DNA of 64,000 bases from CALJFL01 sp039964455 (GTDB lineage Bacteria; Pseudomonadota; Gammaproteobacteria; Pseudomonadales; Halieaceae), in assembly GCA_039964455.1 (NCBI GenBank), contig JBDVXK010000012.1, positions 310,001 through 374,000 of the forward strand. Reading direction: 5' to 3'. Both the position numbers and the translations under genes were made by a program. Positions 15,606 through 24,976 of this stretch are shown here, piece by piece. The notes beneath the pieces were generated by a model that saw only the letters and a list, made by a program, of their open reading frames with translations, made no database searches and had not been told where the DNA came from. Each line of letters opens with the position of its first letter. Within the stretch, counting starts at the first letter, position 1.

Positions 15606-17769
15606 GGTCGACCTCCCCCTGACGCATCACTCGAATCATCAGCGCGATGAACAGAAGCAGTGAACCCAGATAGGCTTTTGCAGGGCCGGTAGTTGCCGTA
15701 CGCGGATAGGCAAAACTCTGCGGGCTTTGTCCCCGGGGTCTGGAATTGGGAACGGGCTTGCTGTTCACGCCCTTGGCGGCAGGCCTGGATACCACCTCCT
15801 CAACCGCCACAAAACTCGTGTAGGGGCTGAGCAACTGGTGTCGCAATGCAACCGGAAGAACGTCATCGCGCACTTGCTCATCGGTTCGGCCCAAGACTTT
15901 CTGGTCCAGCAAGCCGGTGATTTTTTGCCGCGCCCACAAGCTGGCCACACCGGCATGCTGGTTGAGATTTGCTGCCTGGTCCGGGGGGTAGAGCGCCAGC
16001 GTTCTATTCCAGTCGGAACCGGCAAGCTCACCAGTGACAGTAAGCTCACCGGTTGGCGGGGTATCACCAAAACTGACGGCGACAACAACAGGCTCACCAA
16101 GATAAAGGTCTGGCACACGTTCTGGCCATGACTCCACCGGCTGCGGCCAGTCTATGGCCAGATTGACTGCCGCCGGTGATGCCAACTGCGCGAACAGTGC
16201 GCCCATCTTTTCAGCCACCTCGTCGAGGTTGCCGATATGCGTATGCGTACCGCGACCAAAGTCTGCCGCCTTACGCATAAACCAGCTATTGGGCGCCGAA
16301 CCGATCCCGACGGTAAACAAGCGTGTATCGCCCAAGCTGGCTGCAATCTCCTCAAACAGCGAAAGTTCGTTACCTACCGCGCCATCGGTGACGAAAACCA
16401 CCTGGCGCAGGACAGCACTTTCCTGATCACGACTTTCGTAGGGTGTTGGCTTCAAAGCCGCGCGAAGTGCGGATAACATTTCGGTACCGCCAGATGCCTC
16501 CAGCTGCCGCACAAACTCCTGCGCGCGCTGTACGTGGTGCCTGCTCGCTGGTACCGCTGCATTGAACAGCGATCTGTGATTGGAGTTAAACTCGATGATG
16601 TTAAAGCGATCTTCGGGGCGCAGTTGCTGCAGGGCCTGTGACACACTCGCTCTCGCCTGCTCTATCGAAACGCCGCCCATCGACCCGGATGTATCGATGA
16701 CGAAAACAACTTCACGTGGCGGCACAGTGCCATTGGTCAGGATCGGCGGAACCACCATTAACAAACCGAAATAATCATCACCCACTTGCTCGGTAAACAG
16801 GGCCGCACGAGGCGACGCACCCGTTACCGGCTGCCAGTTCAATACGAAATCGCGGTCCATCTCTGACACGCCAGCCGCCAGCGTAATGTCATACCGGCCT
16901 TTGCTACGTGACAGACTAAGTTCATGGTAGGCGGAGTCCACTTCTGCCAGCGGCATGCCCATGTCCAGGCTGGCAGTCACTACAATGGGATTGTGCGGCG
17001 CACGATCAGAGCCCGGCTGGGGCCACTGCATCGGCGAAATCTCCGCGGCGTCCGGCACCTGATCGGTGGCATGCGCCCAGCCATGACTGGGGCTTAGCAA
17101 CAGCGGCTCACCCTTTTCCGCATGTGTTCCAGTGTCTAGCGGTGCTCCCGGCATGTAACGCGGCGTAATCGTCATCGGGAAGCGCAATGAAAATTTTCCG
17201 GCTCTGAAACTCACCCGTTGAACATACTCAAGGCGAACTGTAATCGACTCGCCCGGGGCGATGTTTGCCACTCTGTTGGTAAACAAATTGGGGCGCTGTT
17301 GCTCCACCAGGCTGGCCTTTTTACCGGCCTTTTTCGCTGCCTGATAGATGGCCTTGGCTTGCGCTTTCTCCCTGATCTTGCCGATAATTTTCCGCTCGCC
17401 AATTTCTATTTCCAATCGACGAACCGCTGCCGTCTCAGGCAAAGGGAAGGCGTACACACCCTCCACCCAATCCTGACTATTGTTTACAAAGGTCTGTTCG
17501 AGGCTGGCCACTGCTACCAGACCGCTGATATCAAAATGCACCTTGCTACGCAGTGCCGGCGCATCACGCAGCTGATCGGCTGCACCACGGAACACCATAT
17601 GGCCGCCGGATGACTCCTCCATGGCACGTGCTACGCTGGCGGACAACACCAGCAAGGTAAGCATGCAGCCAAGCAAAGCCGGAAGGCAGCGAAAGCAGAA
17701 CCACAAGGCAAGGCCGGGCCACGCTGTTAAACTGGTACTGGACCAGCGGTAGGTTTTTGATCGTGACAT
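15592..17769 (-). CDS. dedicated sortase target protein with VIT and von Willebrand A domains
   Basis: A 725-residue secreted protein. It has a long signal/anchor (to about residue 50), a VIT domain (about 65-200), a vWA domain with a MIDAS-type VFVIDTSGSMGG near the middle, and a C-terminal sorting signal: PRTATTG, a hydrophobic stretch LGSLLLFIALMI and a basic tail RVMRQGE. The ATG at 17769 was chosen because GGGAG lies 8 bases upstream. It is the single expected substrate of the sortase encoded next in the operon. The VIT-vWA pair resembles inter-alpha-trypsin inhibitor heavy chains and suggests an adhesive or binding role on the cell surface. Confidence 0.93.
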   Translation of the reverse strand: MSRSKTYRWSSTSLTAWPGLALWFCFRCLPALLGCMLTLLVLSASVARAMEESSGGHMVFRGAADQLRDAPALRSKVHFDISGLVAVASLEQTFVNNSQDWVEGVYAFPLPETAAVRRLEIEIGERKIIGKIREKAQAKAIYQAAKKAGKKASLVEQQRPNLFTNRVANIAPGESITVRLEYVQRVSFRAGKFSLRFPMTITPRYMPGAPLDTGTHAEKGEPLLLSPSHGWAHATDQVPDAAEISPMQWPQPGSDRAPHNPIVVTASLDMGMPLAEVDSAYHELSLSRSKGRYDITLAAGVSEMDRDFVLNWQPVTGASPRAALFTEQVGDDYFGLLMVVPPILTNGTVPPREVVFVIDTSGSMGGVSIEQARASVSQALQQLRPEDRFNIIEFNSNHRSLFNAAVPASRHHVQRAQEFVRQLEASGGTEMLSALRAALKPTPYESRDQESAVLRQVVFVTDGAVGNELSLFEEIAASLGDTRLFTVGIGSAPNSWFMRKAADFGRGTHTHIGNLDEVAEKMGALFAQLASPAAVNLAIDWPQPVESWPERVPDLYLGEPVVVAVSFGDTPPTGELTVTGELAGSDWNRTLALYPPDQAANLNQHAGVASLWARQKITGLLDQKVLGRTDEQVRDDVLPVALRHQLLSPYTSFVAVEEVVSRPAAKGVNSKPVPNSRPRGQSPQSFAYPRTATTGPAKAYLGSLLLFIALMIRVMRQGEVDHVAV

Positions 17770-17940
17770 TTCTTGAACTCCCATCTGTGATTGATGGAAG
17801 TGATTAAAGCGCTGCTATCTGGCATTGCGCGGCTGGAATAGTGTCGAAGCGCCGAACAGATTATGACAAATTGTGGCACCACTTGAGTGCGAGCCTGTAA
17901 TTTGGTCCTATGGACGCAACCCAAACAACCCACGGTATTT

Positions 17941-18633
17941 ATGTCACATCACATTGCTATTGTTGAAGACGAACAAACCATCGCGGCGAATTACCGTGAT
18001 GCATTGCAAAGACGCGGTTTTCGCGTAAGCGTCCACGGCGATCGCGACAGTGCCAGCAGTGCCTTTGCACTGCAGCTGCCAGACCTGGCCATCATCGACG
18101 TGGGCCTTGGTGACGACATTGAAGGCGGCTTCGATCTTTGCCGGGAACTGCGCAGTCAGTCGCCCGAGCTGCCAATTGTATTCCTGACAGCCAGGGATTC
18201 AGAGCTGGACATCATTTCCGGGCTACGCCTCGGGGCAGACGATTACCTTACCAAGGACATCAGCCAAGCCCATATGCTCGCTCGTATCGTTGCCCTCTTT
18301 CGTCGCGTAAAGGCGCTGCAGGCACCCGAGTCCAGAGAGGATGTGTTGCGACAAGGTGAGCTGACACTGAACCAGCAGCGCATGACGGTGCACTGGCAGC
18401 AGACGCCGGTCGCACTCACAGTCACTGAATTCTGGATGGTTTATACACTGGCGCAACACCCGGGTCACATCAAGAACCGGCAGCAACTGATGGATGCGGC
18501 GAATGTCGTACTGGATGACAACACAATCACCTCGCACATCAAACGCATCAGGCGAAAATTCCAAGCGCTGGATTCGGATTTCAATGCGATAGAAACCGCC
18601 TACGGGATGGGCTATCGCTGGCAGGGGCTATAA
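17941..18633 (+). CDS. response regulator of the dedicated sortase system
   Basis: A 230-residue OmpR-type regulator. The receiver (about 1-120) has acidic residues at HIAIVEDEQ, the phosphoacceptor Asp53 in LAIIDVGLG, and a conserved Lys in DDYLTKDIS. The winged-helix DNA-binding domain occupies about 135-230 and ends ETAYGMGYRWQGL. It is divergent from the sortase target gene across a 171-bp spacer and followed 3 bp later by its kinase. It probably controls the divergent sortase operon. No clear ribosome site precedes the chosen ATG; the start is set by the domain boundary. Confidence 0.93.
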   Translation: MSHHIAIVEDEQTIAANYRDALQRRGFRVSVHGDRDSASSAFALQLPDLAIIDVGLGDDIEGGFDLCRELRSQSPELPIVFLTARDSELDIISGLRLGADDYLTKDISQAHMLARIVALFRRVKALQAPESREDVLRQGELTLNQQRMTVHWQQTPVALTVTEFWMVYTLAQHPGHIKNRQQLMDAANVVLDDNTITSHIKRIRRKFQALDSDFNAIETAYGMGYRWQGL

Positions 18634-18636
18634 ACC

Positions 18637-20706
18637 GTGAACCTGCGCCGGCAGTTACTGGCCGTTAGCCTGTTGTTGCTCGCCTTGCCTTGGGCGGGTT
18701 GCCAGTTTGTCCGGGAAATTGAAGGCACAATGCGAGAGGGACAGATGCAGTCCCTGCAGGCTACCACCAGCGCGATAGCTACCGCACTCAGGGACAGACC
18801 ACGACTACTCTATCCGGACCCGCGGCGAGCGCCCACACTGCCAGCGGACGACGGCAGTATTTATGCACGACCCAGCGATGTCCCTATTATCGTAGACGGC
18901 TATGCTGAAGGCTGGGAAGAGCAGTACCGCAAAACCTTGCGAGGCTCTTTCGACGCCGCCGAACTAACGCTCCATTACCAGGCGATGACGCGCAACGGGA
19001 ATCTTTACCTGCTATTCCAGGTCGAAGACGAAGACGTGGTGTTTCACAACCCCGAGCTCTCTCGCGAGGCCAATGGCGACAGGCTGATGCTACAAACCTG
19101 GCTGGGCGACAAGCGGCAGCGCTATGTGATCGCGACATCTGCGCCGGGCGCTGTTAGAGCTCAATTCGATGGCAGGCGGCACCCGGGCGTGAACCCGGCC
19201 CGCATACGCGGCGCCTGGCAGGACGCCAGCAGGGGTTACACCCTGGAACTTGAAATGCCCTTATCAATGGCCGGCGAGCGGCTTGGCTTTTACATCACCA
19301 ACGCCAGCAGCGGCAGTGGGAAAGGGCTGGACACGATCGGCAACATCTCTTCACTGCAAACCGCCGCGCCGCCATGGTTAATTTACCAACCAGACACTTT
19401 ACGAGATGCCTTGCAGCCTTTTGCCAATCTCGGTGGCTCACTGTCTGTGTTCGATCGCGGTAACTGGCAACTTGGCGAAACCGGGGCTAGCAACCAGCTT
19501 CCTGAGCCAAGCGCGGACAGTGACACATTCTGGCTGGTGAAAGCGCTTTACCGCAGCATACTGGCGGAGGACCCACTTCCACCCCTGCCCTTCACCGACG
19601 ACGCCGGCCAACAGCGCTCCGACGAAATCAGCGCTGCCTTGGCTGGTCGCGCCGAGAGCCGGTGGTACAGCAATACCTCTGATGGTACTCGCGCTATTTT
19701 GTCCGCCGCGGCGCCGGTCTACGACCGCAACATTGCCATTGGCGCCATCGTGGTCCGCCAAAATAGCGAGCAATACCTGTCTCTCACCGATCGCGCATTC
19801 AGCCGCCTGTTGGGCTACAGCTTCCTCGCCATCGCCATTGCCAGTCTGGGCTTACTAGGTTACGCCAGCGTGTTGAGCTGGCGTATCACCCGTCTCAGTA
19901 AGGCGACCGCCAGCGTAGTGCGCAAGGATGGTTCAATCGACAGAGACTTCCCGCGCAGCGCGGCCAGTGACGAGATAGGGGAACTGTCGCGACGCTATGC
20001 CGACTTGCTGGATCAAGTTGGCGAATACAACGACTATCTGCGCACACTCAGCAGCAAGTTATCTCACGAGCTGCGCACTCCGGTTGCTGTGATTCAAAGT
20101 TCACTCGATAACCTGGAACAGCCGGGCCTGAACGCCATCGAGCAGCAAACCTATGTCGGGCGAGCACGCGATGGCTTGACCAGGCTGGCAAGCATTCTTA
20201 CCGCCATGAGTGAGGCCTCGCGGGTGGAAGAAAGTCTGCGCAGTGCCAACCCTCAATCGTTTGATCTTGTCGCGCTATTGCAAGATGTCAGTGCTGCTTA
20301 TCAGGGTGCCTATTCACAGCACACTATCAAACTGAACTGCACTGAGTCAGCTGCGACCCTATTCGGTTCGCCCGAGCTACTGGTGCAGGCACTGGACAAG
20401 CTCGTAGAGAATGCGGCGTCCTTCTCTAATACCGGCGATACCATAGTGATCGGGCTGGATAGAGAGCCACAAACCTGGCTGCTGTCGGTCAGCAACCGCG
20501 GCCCACTACTCCCGGCAGATTTAAAAGAGCATCTCTTTGAACCGATGGTGTCACTGCGTACGGGCAATCGTCCGGAAGAAATGCATCTCGGCCTGGGGCT
20601 ACACGTGGTTCGCCTTGTAGCAGAGTCTTTTGGAGGCTATGGACGTGCCGAAGACCTCGAAGATGGCAGCGGCGTACGCTTTACCATCGTCATGCCCGAC
20701 GTTTGA
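18637..20706 (+). CDS. sensor histidine kinase of the dedicated sortase system
   Basis: A 689-residue membrane kinase. A first membrane segment (about 5-22) is followed by a large periplasmic region (about 25-385) whose first part (IIVDGYAEGWEEQ, LYLLFQVEDEDVV, YTLELEMPLS) looks like a CBM9-type beta-sandwich. A second membrane segment lies near 390-415. Then come a HAMP-like linker, HisKA with His477 in SSKLSHELRTPVAV, and a HATPase domain with LDKLVENAASFSN and LGLGLHVVRLVAESFGG. It forms a two-component pair with the gene just upstream. The sensory domain could detect a saccharide or surface component; this is inference. Confidence 0.92.
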   Translation: MNLRRQLLAVSLLLLALPWAGCQFVREIEGTMREGQMQSLQATTSAIATALRDRPRLLYPDPRRAPTLPADDGSIYARPSDVPIIVDGYAEGWEEQYRKTLRGSFDAAELTLHYQAMTRNGNLYLLFQVEDEDVVFHNPELSREANGDRLMLQTWLGDKRQRYVIATSAPGAVRAQFDGRRHPGVNPARIRGAWQDASRGYTLELEMPLSMAGERLGFYITNASSGSGKGLDTIGNISSLQTAAPPWLIYQPDTLRDALQPFANLGGSLSVFDRGNWQLGETGASNQLPEPSADSDTFWLVKALYRSILAEDPLPPLPFTDDAGQQRSDEISAALAGRAESRWYSNTSDGTRAILSAAAPVYDRNIAIGAIVVRQNSEQYLSLTDRAFSRLLGYSFLAIAIASLGLLGYASVLSWRITRLSKATASVVRKDGSIDRDFPRSAASDEIGELSRRYADLLDQVGEYNDYLRTLSSKLSHELRTPVAVIQSSLDNLEQPGLNAIEQQTYVGRARDGLTRLASILTAMSEASRVEESLRSANPQSFDLVALLQDVSAAYQGAYSQHTIKLNCTESAATLFGSPELLVQALDKLVENAASFSNTGDTIVIGLDREPQTWLLSVSNRGPLLPADLKEHLFEPMVSLRTGNRPEEMHLGLGLHVVRLVAESFGGYGRAEDLEDGSGVRFTIVMPDV

Positions 20707-20715
20707 TCAAAAACG

Positions 20716-20991
20716 CTAGGAATGCAAAGCGCGGTAAGCCTCATCGCCATACTCTTCCGCCCACAGACGACCTTTCTCATCAAGCTCGAGCAGCGCCTGC
20801 ATCAAAGCCTTATCCGTACTCGTAGCTGTTAGATTGCCCAGGAAGGGAAAGGCCATTGCTCCCTGAACCACACTGTGCAGGTCTTCGGTGTCCGCGGGAG
20901 ACAACCCAATCTGCTGCAGATGCACAGGCAGGCCAATCTGCAGGAAGAACCGGGCCACCTTCGATGCCTCGTCGTGGTCGCCTTCCATCAA
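20716..20991 (-). pseudogene. C-terminal remnant of a glycerol-dehydrogenase-like alcohol dehydrogenase
   Basis: An open frame of 91 residues containing FFLQIGLPVHLQQIGL and a helical C-terminal tail ending GDEAYRALHS. This matches the last quarter of GldA-type iron/zinc alcohol dehydrogenases. The NAD-binding and metal-binding parts are missing: upstream sequence runs straight into the terminator of the sulfatase gene. It is most simply a truncated relic left by a deletion. Confidence 0.6.
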
Positions 20992-21000
20992 ATGCTACGC

Positions 21001-21026
21001 AAAAAAAAGGCCCCGAAGGGCCTTTG
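21001..21026 (-). terminator. terminator of the sulfatase gene
   Basis: An AAAGGCCC/GGGCCTTT-type stem with a short loop, followed on the minus strand by nine T. It lies 21 bp after the sulfatase stop. Confidence 0.85.
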
Positions 21027-21046
21027 AACACATTCTATGATGGAGA

Positions 21047-22594
21047 TTATTGAGGGCCTGAGGGTGTGGACAACTTGTCCATCACCTGGTCCAGCGAGAA
21101 GCTCGCAGCTTTCTGCCGGGGTGGATACTTTTTGAACGTAGACAGGAACTCGCCCACGTAATCCTGTGCAGGAACCAACAGATAGGCACGATCAAGCAGC
21201 CAGTCGTAGTAAGTGTTTGATGTGATCTCCGAACGCTCGTAAGGATCACGACGCAGGTTGAATATCAACGGAATGCGCAGAGGAACAAAGGGCTCCATCC
21301 AGGCACGAAGTCCCGCTTCTGTTTTCTGCTCCATGAATATAAGTTTCCACTGGTTATAACGCAGGGCCGTCAGGTCACCATCGTCAGAGAAGTAGAAAAC
21401 TTCATTACGGGGTCCTTTGTCAGCCTCGCCTGTCAGGTGCGGCAGGAAGTTATAGCCATCCAGATGCACCTTGTAGCTACGGCCAATAGCACGGTGACCC
21501 TTGAGCAGCTTTTCCTTCACATCTGACTCACCCGCCACCGCCAGGAATGTGGGCAGCCAATCCATGTGATGCATGATCTCGTTGGATACTGCGCCGGCAT
21601 CAATTTTGCCGGGCCAGCGCACCATCGAAGGCACGCGCCACCCCCCTTCCCAGTTGGTATTTTTCTCACCACGGAAAGGCGTCATCGCTGCATCCGGCCA
21701 GGTATTCATGTGCGGACCATTATCCGTTGAGTAGAACACCAAGGTGTTATCGGCAATGCCAAGGTCATCCAGCTGCTGCAGGAACTCACCGATATGCATG
21801 TCGTGCTCGATCATGCCAGCGGTATATTCATCTGCGTGTGGATGTTGCTCCTTGATCTTGGCCATTTTCTCGGGGCTGACGTGGGTACGGAAGTGCATGC
21901 GCGTACCGCTCCACCAGACAAAGAAAGGTTTGTCGTCCTTAACAGCTTGCTCAATGAACTTTTTGGCGGCCGCTACCGTCTCGTCATCAATAATTTCCAT
22001 ACGCTTCTTGGTGAGCGGGCCGGTGTCTTCAATCACGCCGTCGGCAGAGGACTTGATCACACCACGGGGACCATACTTCTTTCGAAAAGCCGGATCGGTA
22101 GGGTAATCCTCGTTCTCAGGCTCTTCCTCTGCGTTCAGGTGATAGAGGTTGCCAAGAAACTCGTCGAAGCCGTGGTTGGTAGGCAGCATTGAGTCCTTGT
22201 CGCCAAGGTGGTTCTTACCAAACTGGCCTGTTGCGTAGCCATGGTTCTTCAGCAAACCGGCGATAGTGGGATCTTCCACCTGCATACCAAGATCAGCGCC
22301 CGGCAGGCCTACCTTACTGAGGCCGGTGCGAAATACCGATTGGCCCATGATGAATGACGACCGACCCGCGGTGCAGCTCTGCTCACCGTAGTAGTCAGTA
22401 AAAATCATACCTTCGTTGGCGATCCTGTCGATATTGGGCGTACGGTAGCCCATCACGCCCATGGTATAGGCGCTGATATTGGACTGGCCAACATCATCAC
22501 CCCAAATCACCAGGATATTGGGTTTATCCGCAGCCTGGACGGCCACGGTGAGGCATGTAATCAGCAGCCCCAACGTAAGTCTTAACATTTTCAT
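21047..22594 (-). CDS. arylsulfatase-family sulfatase, secreted
   Basis: A 515-residue type I sulfatase with a Sec signal (MKMLRLTLGLLITCLTVAVQA). The metal-binding start ILVIWGDDVG and the active-site motif CTAGRSSF are present. The cysteine to be converted to formylglycine is there, but the usual CxPxR is CxAxR, a known variant. Other active-site stretches are KNHLGD, MHFRTH and YSTDNGPH. The substrate is unknown; the best guess is a sulfated aryl or carbohydrate compound in the periplasm. It is monocistronic with its own promoter and terminator. Confidence 0.92.
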   Translation of the reverse strand: MKMLRLTLGLLITCLTVAVQAADKPNILVIWGDDVGQSNISAYTMGVMGYRTPNIDRIANEGMIFTDYYGEQSCTAGRSSFIMGQSVFRTGLSKVGLPGADLGMQVEDPTIAGLLKNHGYATGQFGKNHLGDKDSMLPTNHGFDEFLGNLYHLNAEEEPENEDYPTDPAFRKKYGPRGVIKSSADGVIEDTGPLTKKRMEIIDDETVAAAKKFIEQAVKDDKPFFVWWSGTRMHFRTHVSPEKMAKIKEQHPHADEYTAGMIEHDMHIGEFLQQLDDLGIADNTLVFYSTDNGPHMNTWPDAAMTPFRGEKNTNWEGGWRVPSMVRWPGKIDAGAVSNEIMHHMDWLPTFLAVAGESDVKEKLLKGHRAIGRSYKVHLDGYNFLPHLTGEADKGPRNEVFYFSDDGDLTALRYNQWKLIFMEQKTEAGLRAWMEPFVPLRIPLIFNLRRDPYERSEITSNTYYDWLLDRAYLLVPAQDYVGEFLSTFKKYPPRQKAASFSLDQVMDKLSTPSGPQ

Positions 22595-22641
22595 AGCTAT
22601 TCTTCCCTACCAGTTCATCGTGCTTAAAAATTATCCGCGTC

Positions 22642-22670
22642 ACTATAATCTAATTAGACTCATATGCTAA
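22642..22670 (-). promoter_or_regulatory. probable sigma-70 promoter of the sulfatase gene
   Basis: TTAGCA (22665-22670) and TATAGT (22642-22647) are spaced 17 bases apart on the minus strand, about 48 bp before the sulfatase start. The -35 overlaps the uvrB stop codon, which shows that the sulfatase can be transcribed separately from uvrB. Confidence 0.4.
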
Positions 22671-24685
22671 GCCATAAAGGCGCGCTGCTTGATTTCTGCC
22701 AGCTGGTCGCGCATCGCGGCTGCTTCCTCAAACTCCAGATTCTTGGCATGCTCGTGCATCTGGCCCTCAAGCTGCTGTATTTTTCGCGCCAGTGCTGCGG
22801 GCGAAAGCTCGGCAATCTCCGCGCCAAAACTGGCCCTCTCCTCGGCCACCTTGCGGCCCTTGGCCTTGCCACGCGTCGGCATTCGTCTGGCGCCTTCCAT
22901 AATATCCTGCACCGACTTGACCACGCCCTTGGGAGTGATTCCATGTTCGGTATTGTGCTGTACCTGTTTCTCCCGGCGCCGATCCGTTTCAGCAATCGCG
23001 CGCTCCATCGAGCCAGTCATCTTGTCAGCATAGAGAATGGCACGGCCATTGATGTGCCGCGCTGCACGCCCAATAGTCTGTATCAATGAACGGTCGGAGC
23101 GCAGAAAGCCCTCCTTGTCAGCGTCGAGAATCGCTACCAGCGACACCTCGGGCATATCAAGGCCCTCACGCAGCAGGTTAATCCCCACCAGCACATCAAA
23201 CTTGCCAAGCCGCAAGTCGCGAATAATCTCTACCCGTTCGACCGTATCGATATCGGAGTGAAGGTAACGGACGCGAACCCCATTATCATTCAGGTACTCG
23301 CTGAGATCCTCAGCCATGCGCTTGGTTAGCGTAGTGACCAAAACCCGCTCCTCCAGCGCCACGGTTTTCTGAATCTGATGCATCAGGTCATCAACCTGAT
23401 TAATCGCGGGAAGCACTTCTACTTCCGGGTCTATCAGACCCGTTGGCCGCACGACCTGCTCCACGGTTCTACCGGCATGCTCGTTTTCATAAGCCCCCGG
23501 TGTTGCCGATACAAAGATGGCCTGGGGCGCCAGTCGCTCCCACTCCTCGAATTTCAATGGCCGATTATCTAACGCTGAAGGAAGTCGAAAGCCGTACTCC
23601 ACAAGTGTTTCCTTGCGCGAGCGGTCACCTTTGAACATAGCGCCGATCTGCGGAATGCTGGCGTGCGACTCGTCCACAATCACCAGTGCGTTGGAGGGCA
23701 GGTACTCAAACAGCGTGGGCGGCGGATCACCCGGATTCCTGCCCGACAGATAACGGGAGTAGTTTTCAATGCCCTGACAGTAACCGAGCTCGCGAATCAT
23801 CTCGAGGTCATACAATGTACGCTGCTGCAAACGCTGTGCCTCGACCAGCTTTTCATTTTCCTTCAGCTGCACAAGCCTGCCCTTGAGCTCTTCTTCAATA
23901 TGATCTACCGCGCCAAGCATCACATCTCGCGAGGTAACGTAGTGCGATTTGGGAAATATCGTTATGCGCGGCACCTTGGATTCAACTGCGCCGGTGAGTG
24001 GATCGAAAATACAGATATTCTCGACTTCCTCATCAAACAGTTCTACCCGTACCGCTTCTCTCTCGGAATCCGCCGGGAAAATATCAATAACGTCGCCCCT
24101 GACACGATAAGTGCCACGCTGAAAGTCTATATCGTTCCGCGTGTATTGAAGCTCGGCCAGCTGGCGTAGCACTCCCCGCTGATCGATGATCTCTCCGCGT
24201 GAAAGGTGCATGACCATCTTGAAATAGGACTGCGGATCGCCCAGACCATAAATTGCAGATACCGTTGCAACAACCAGGCAATCCTCTCGCTCCAGCAGCG
24301 CCTTGGTGGCCGACAAACGCATCTGCTCAATGTGCTCATTAACCGAGGCATCCTTTTCTATAAAGGTGTCGGAGGAAGGCACATACGCTTCGGGCTGGTA
24401 ATAGTCATAGTAGGAAACAAAGTACTCGACGGCATTATTGGGAAAGAATTCCTTAAATTCACCGTAAAGCTGCGCCGCCAGGGTTTTGTTGTGCGCCATT
24501 ATGATCGTCGGCCGCTGCAGCTTTTCGATCACGTTGGCCATCGTAAAAGTTTTACCGGAACCGGTGACCCCCAACAGGATCTGTGACGCGAGGCCCGCCT
24601 GCACGCCTTCCACCAACTGCCGAATCGCTTCGGGTTGGTCGCCGGCTGGAGCGAAACTGGACTGCACCTGAAAGGGCCGCGACAT
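22667..24685 (-). CDS. uvrB: excinuclease ABC subunit B
   Basis: The 672-residue damage-recognition helicase-like subunit of nucleotide excision repair. It starts MSRPFQVQSSFAPAGDQP, with Walker A GVTGSGKT, the DNA-probing beta-hairpin region YYDYYQPEAYVPSSDTFI, helicase motifs VDESHAS and TIGRAARH, and a C-terminal UvrC-binding UVR domain (about 630-665). The ATG at 24685 has GGAG 6 bases upstream; an upstream in-frame start would add 16 residues not found in UvrB. No convincing LexA box was seen upstream. Confidence 0.98.
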   Translation of the reverse strand: MSRPFQVQSSFAPAGDQPEAIRQLVEGVQAGLASQILLGVTGSGKTFTMANVIEKLQRPTIIMAHNKTLAAQLYGEFKEFFPNNAVEYFVSYYDYYQPEAYVPSSDTFIEKDASVNEHIEQMRLSATKALLEREDCLVVATVSAIYGLGDPQSYFKMVMHLSRGEIIDQRGVLRQLAELQYTRNDIDFQRGTYRVRGDVIDIFPADSEREAVRVELFDEEVENICIFDPLTGAVESKVPRITIFPKSHYVTSRDVMLGAVDHIEEELKGRLVQLKENEKLVEAQRLQQRTLYDLEMIRELGYCQGIENYSRYLSGRNPGDPPPTLFEYLPSNALVIVDESHASIPQIGAMFKGDRSRKETLVEYGFRLPSALDNRPLKFEEWERLAPQAIFVSATPGAYENEHAGRTVEQVVRPTGLIDPEVEVLPAINQVDDLMHQIQKTVALEERVLVTTLTKRMAEDLSEYLNDNGVRVRYLHSDIDTVERVEIIRDLRLGKFDVLVGINLLREGLDMPEVSLVAILDADKEGFLRSDRSLIQTIGRAARHINGRAILYADKMTGSMERAIAETDRRREKQVQHNTEHGITPKGVVKSVQDIMEGARRMPTRGKAKGRKVAEERASFGAEIAELSPAALARKIQQLEGQMHEHAKNLEFEEAAAMRDQLAEIKQRAFMA

Positions 24686-24802
24686 GGATTCTCCGTGGGG
24701 GGATGCTGGCTCGAAATAGCCGTTTATTATCATCTACATAGGGAATAATTGCAGCAGCTCAAACTGGCTTGTCGCGATTATGTATTATTCGACATTTAGC
24801 GG

Positions 24803-24831
24803 TTGACCGAGCTCAGATCGGCCATTAATAT
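24803..24831 (+). promoter_or_regulatory. sigma-70 promoter of tRNA-Asn
   Basis: TTGACC (24803-24808), a 17-base spacer and TAATAT (24826-24831), followed by a GC-rich discriminator (CGCGGCC). It lies 24 bp before the mature tRNA. Confidence 0.8.
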
Positions 24832-24854
24832 ACGCGGCCTTCGGTATATACCGA

Positions 24855-24930
24855 TCCGCCTTAGCTCAGTTGGTAGAGCAATTGACTGTTAATCAATGGG
24901 TCGCTGGTTCGAGCCCAGCAGGCGGAGCCA
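24855..24930 (+). tRNA. tRNA-Asn, anticodon GTT
   Basis: A 76-base cloverleaf, TCCGCCTTAGCTCAGTTGGT at the 5' end and an encoded CCA at the 3' end. The anticodon stem ATTGA/TCAAT encloses CTGTTAA, so the anticodon is GTT. The T-arm CTGGTTCGAGCCCAG is intact. Confidence 0.97.
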
Positions 24931-24950
24931 TATTAAGTAGTAATATCAAA

Positions 24951-24976
24951 GGGTTGCAGAGATGCAGCCCTTTTTT
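24951..24976 (+). terminator. terminator of tRNA-Asn
   Basis: An 8-bp stem GGGTTGCA/TGCAGCCC (one G-U pair) with a GAGA loop and six T, starting 20 bp after the tRNA. Confidence 0.88.

Noticed and set aside
20992..21046. Frameshifted complete alcohol dehydrogenase
   Set aside because: No coding for the missing N-terminal parts exists upstream in any frame; the sulfatase gene begins there, so it is a truncation.
24686..24780. LexA box before uvrB
   Set aside because: No CTG-N10-CAG element was found in the upstream region read by eye; a matrix search is needed for a firm negative.
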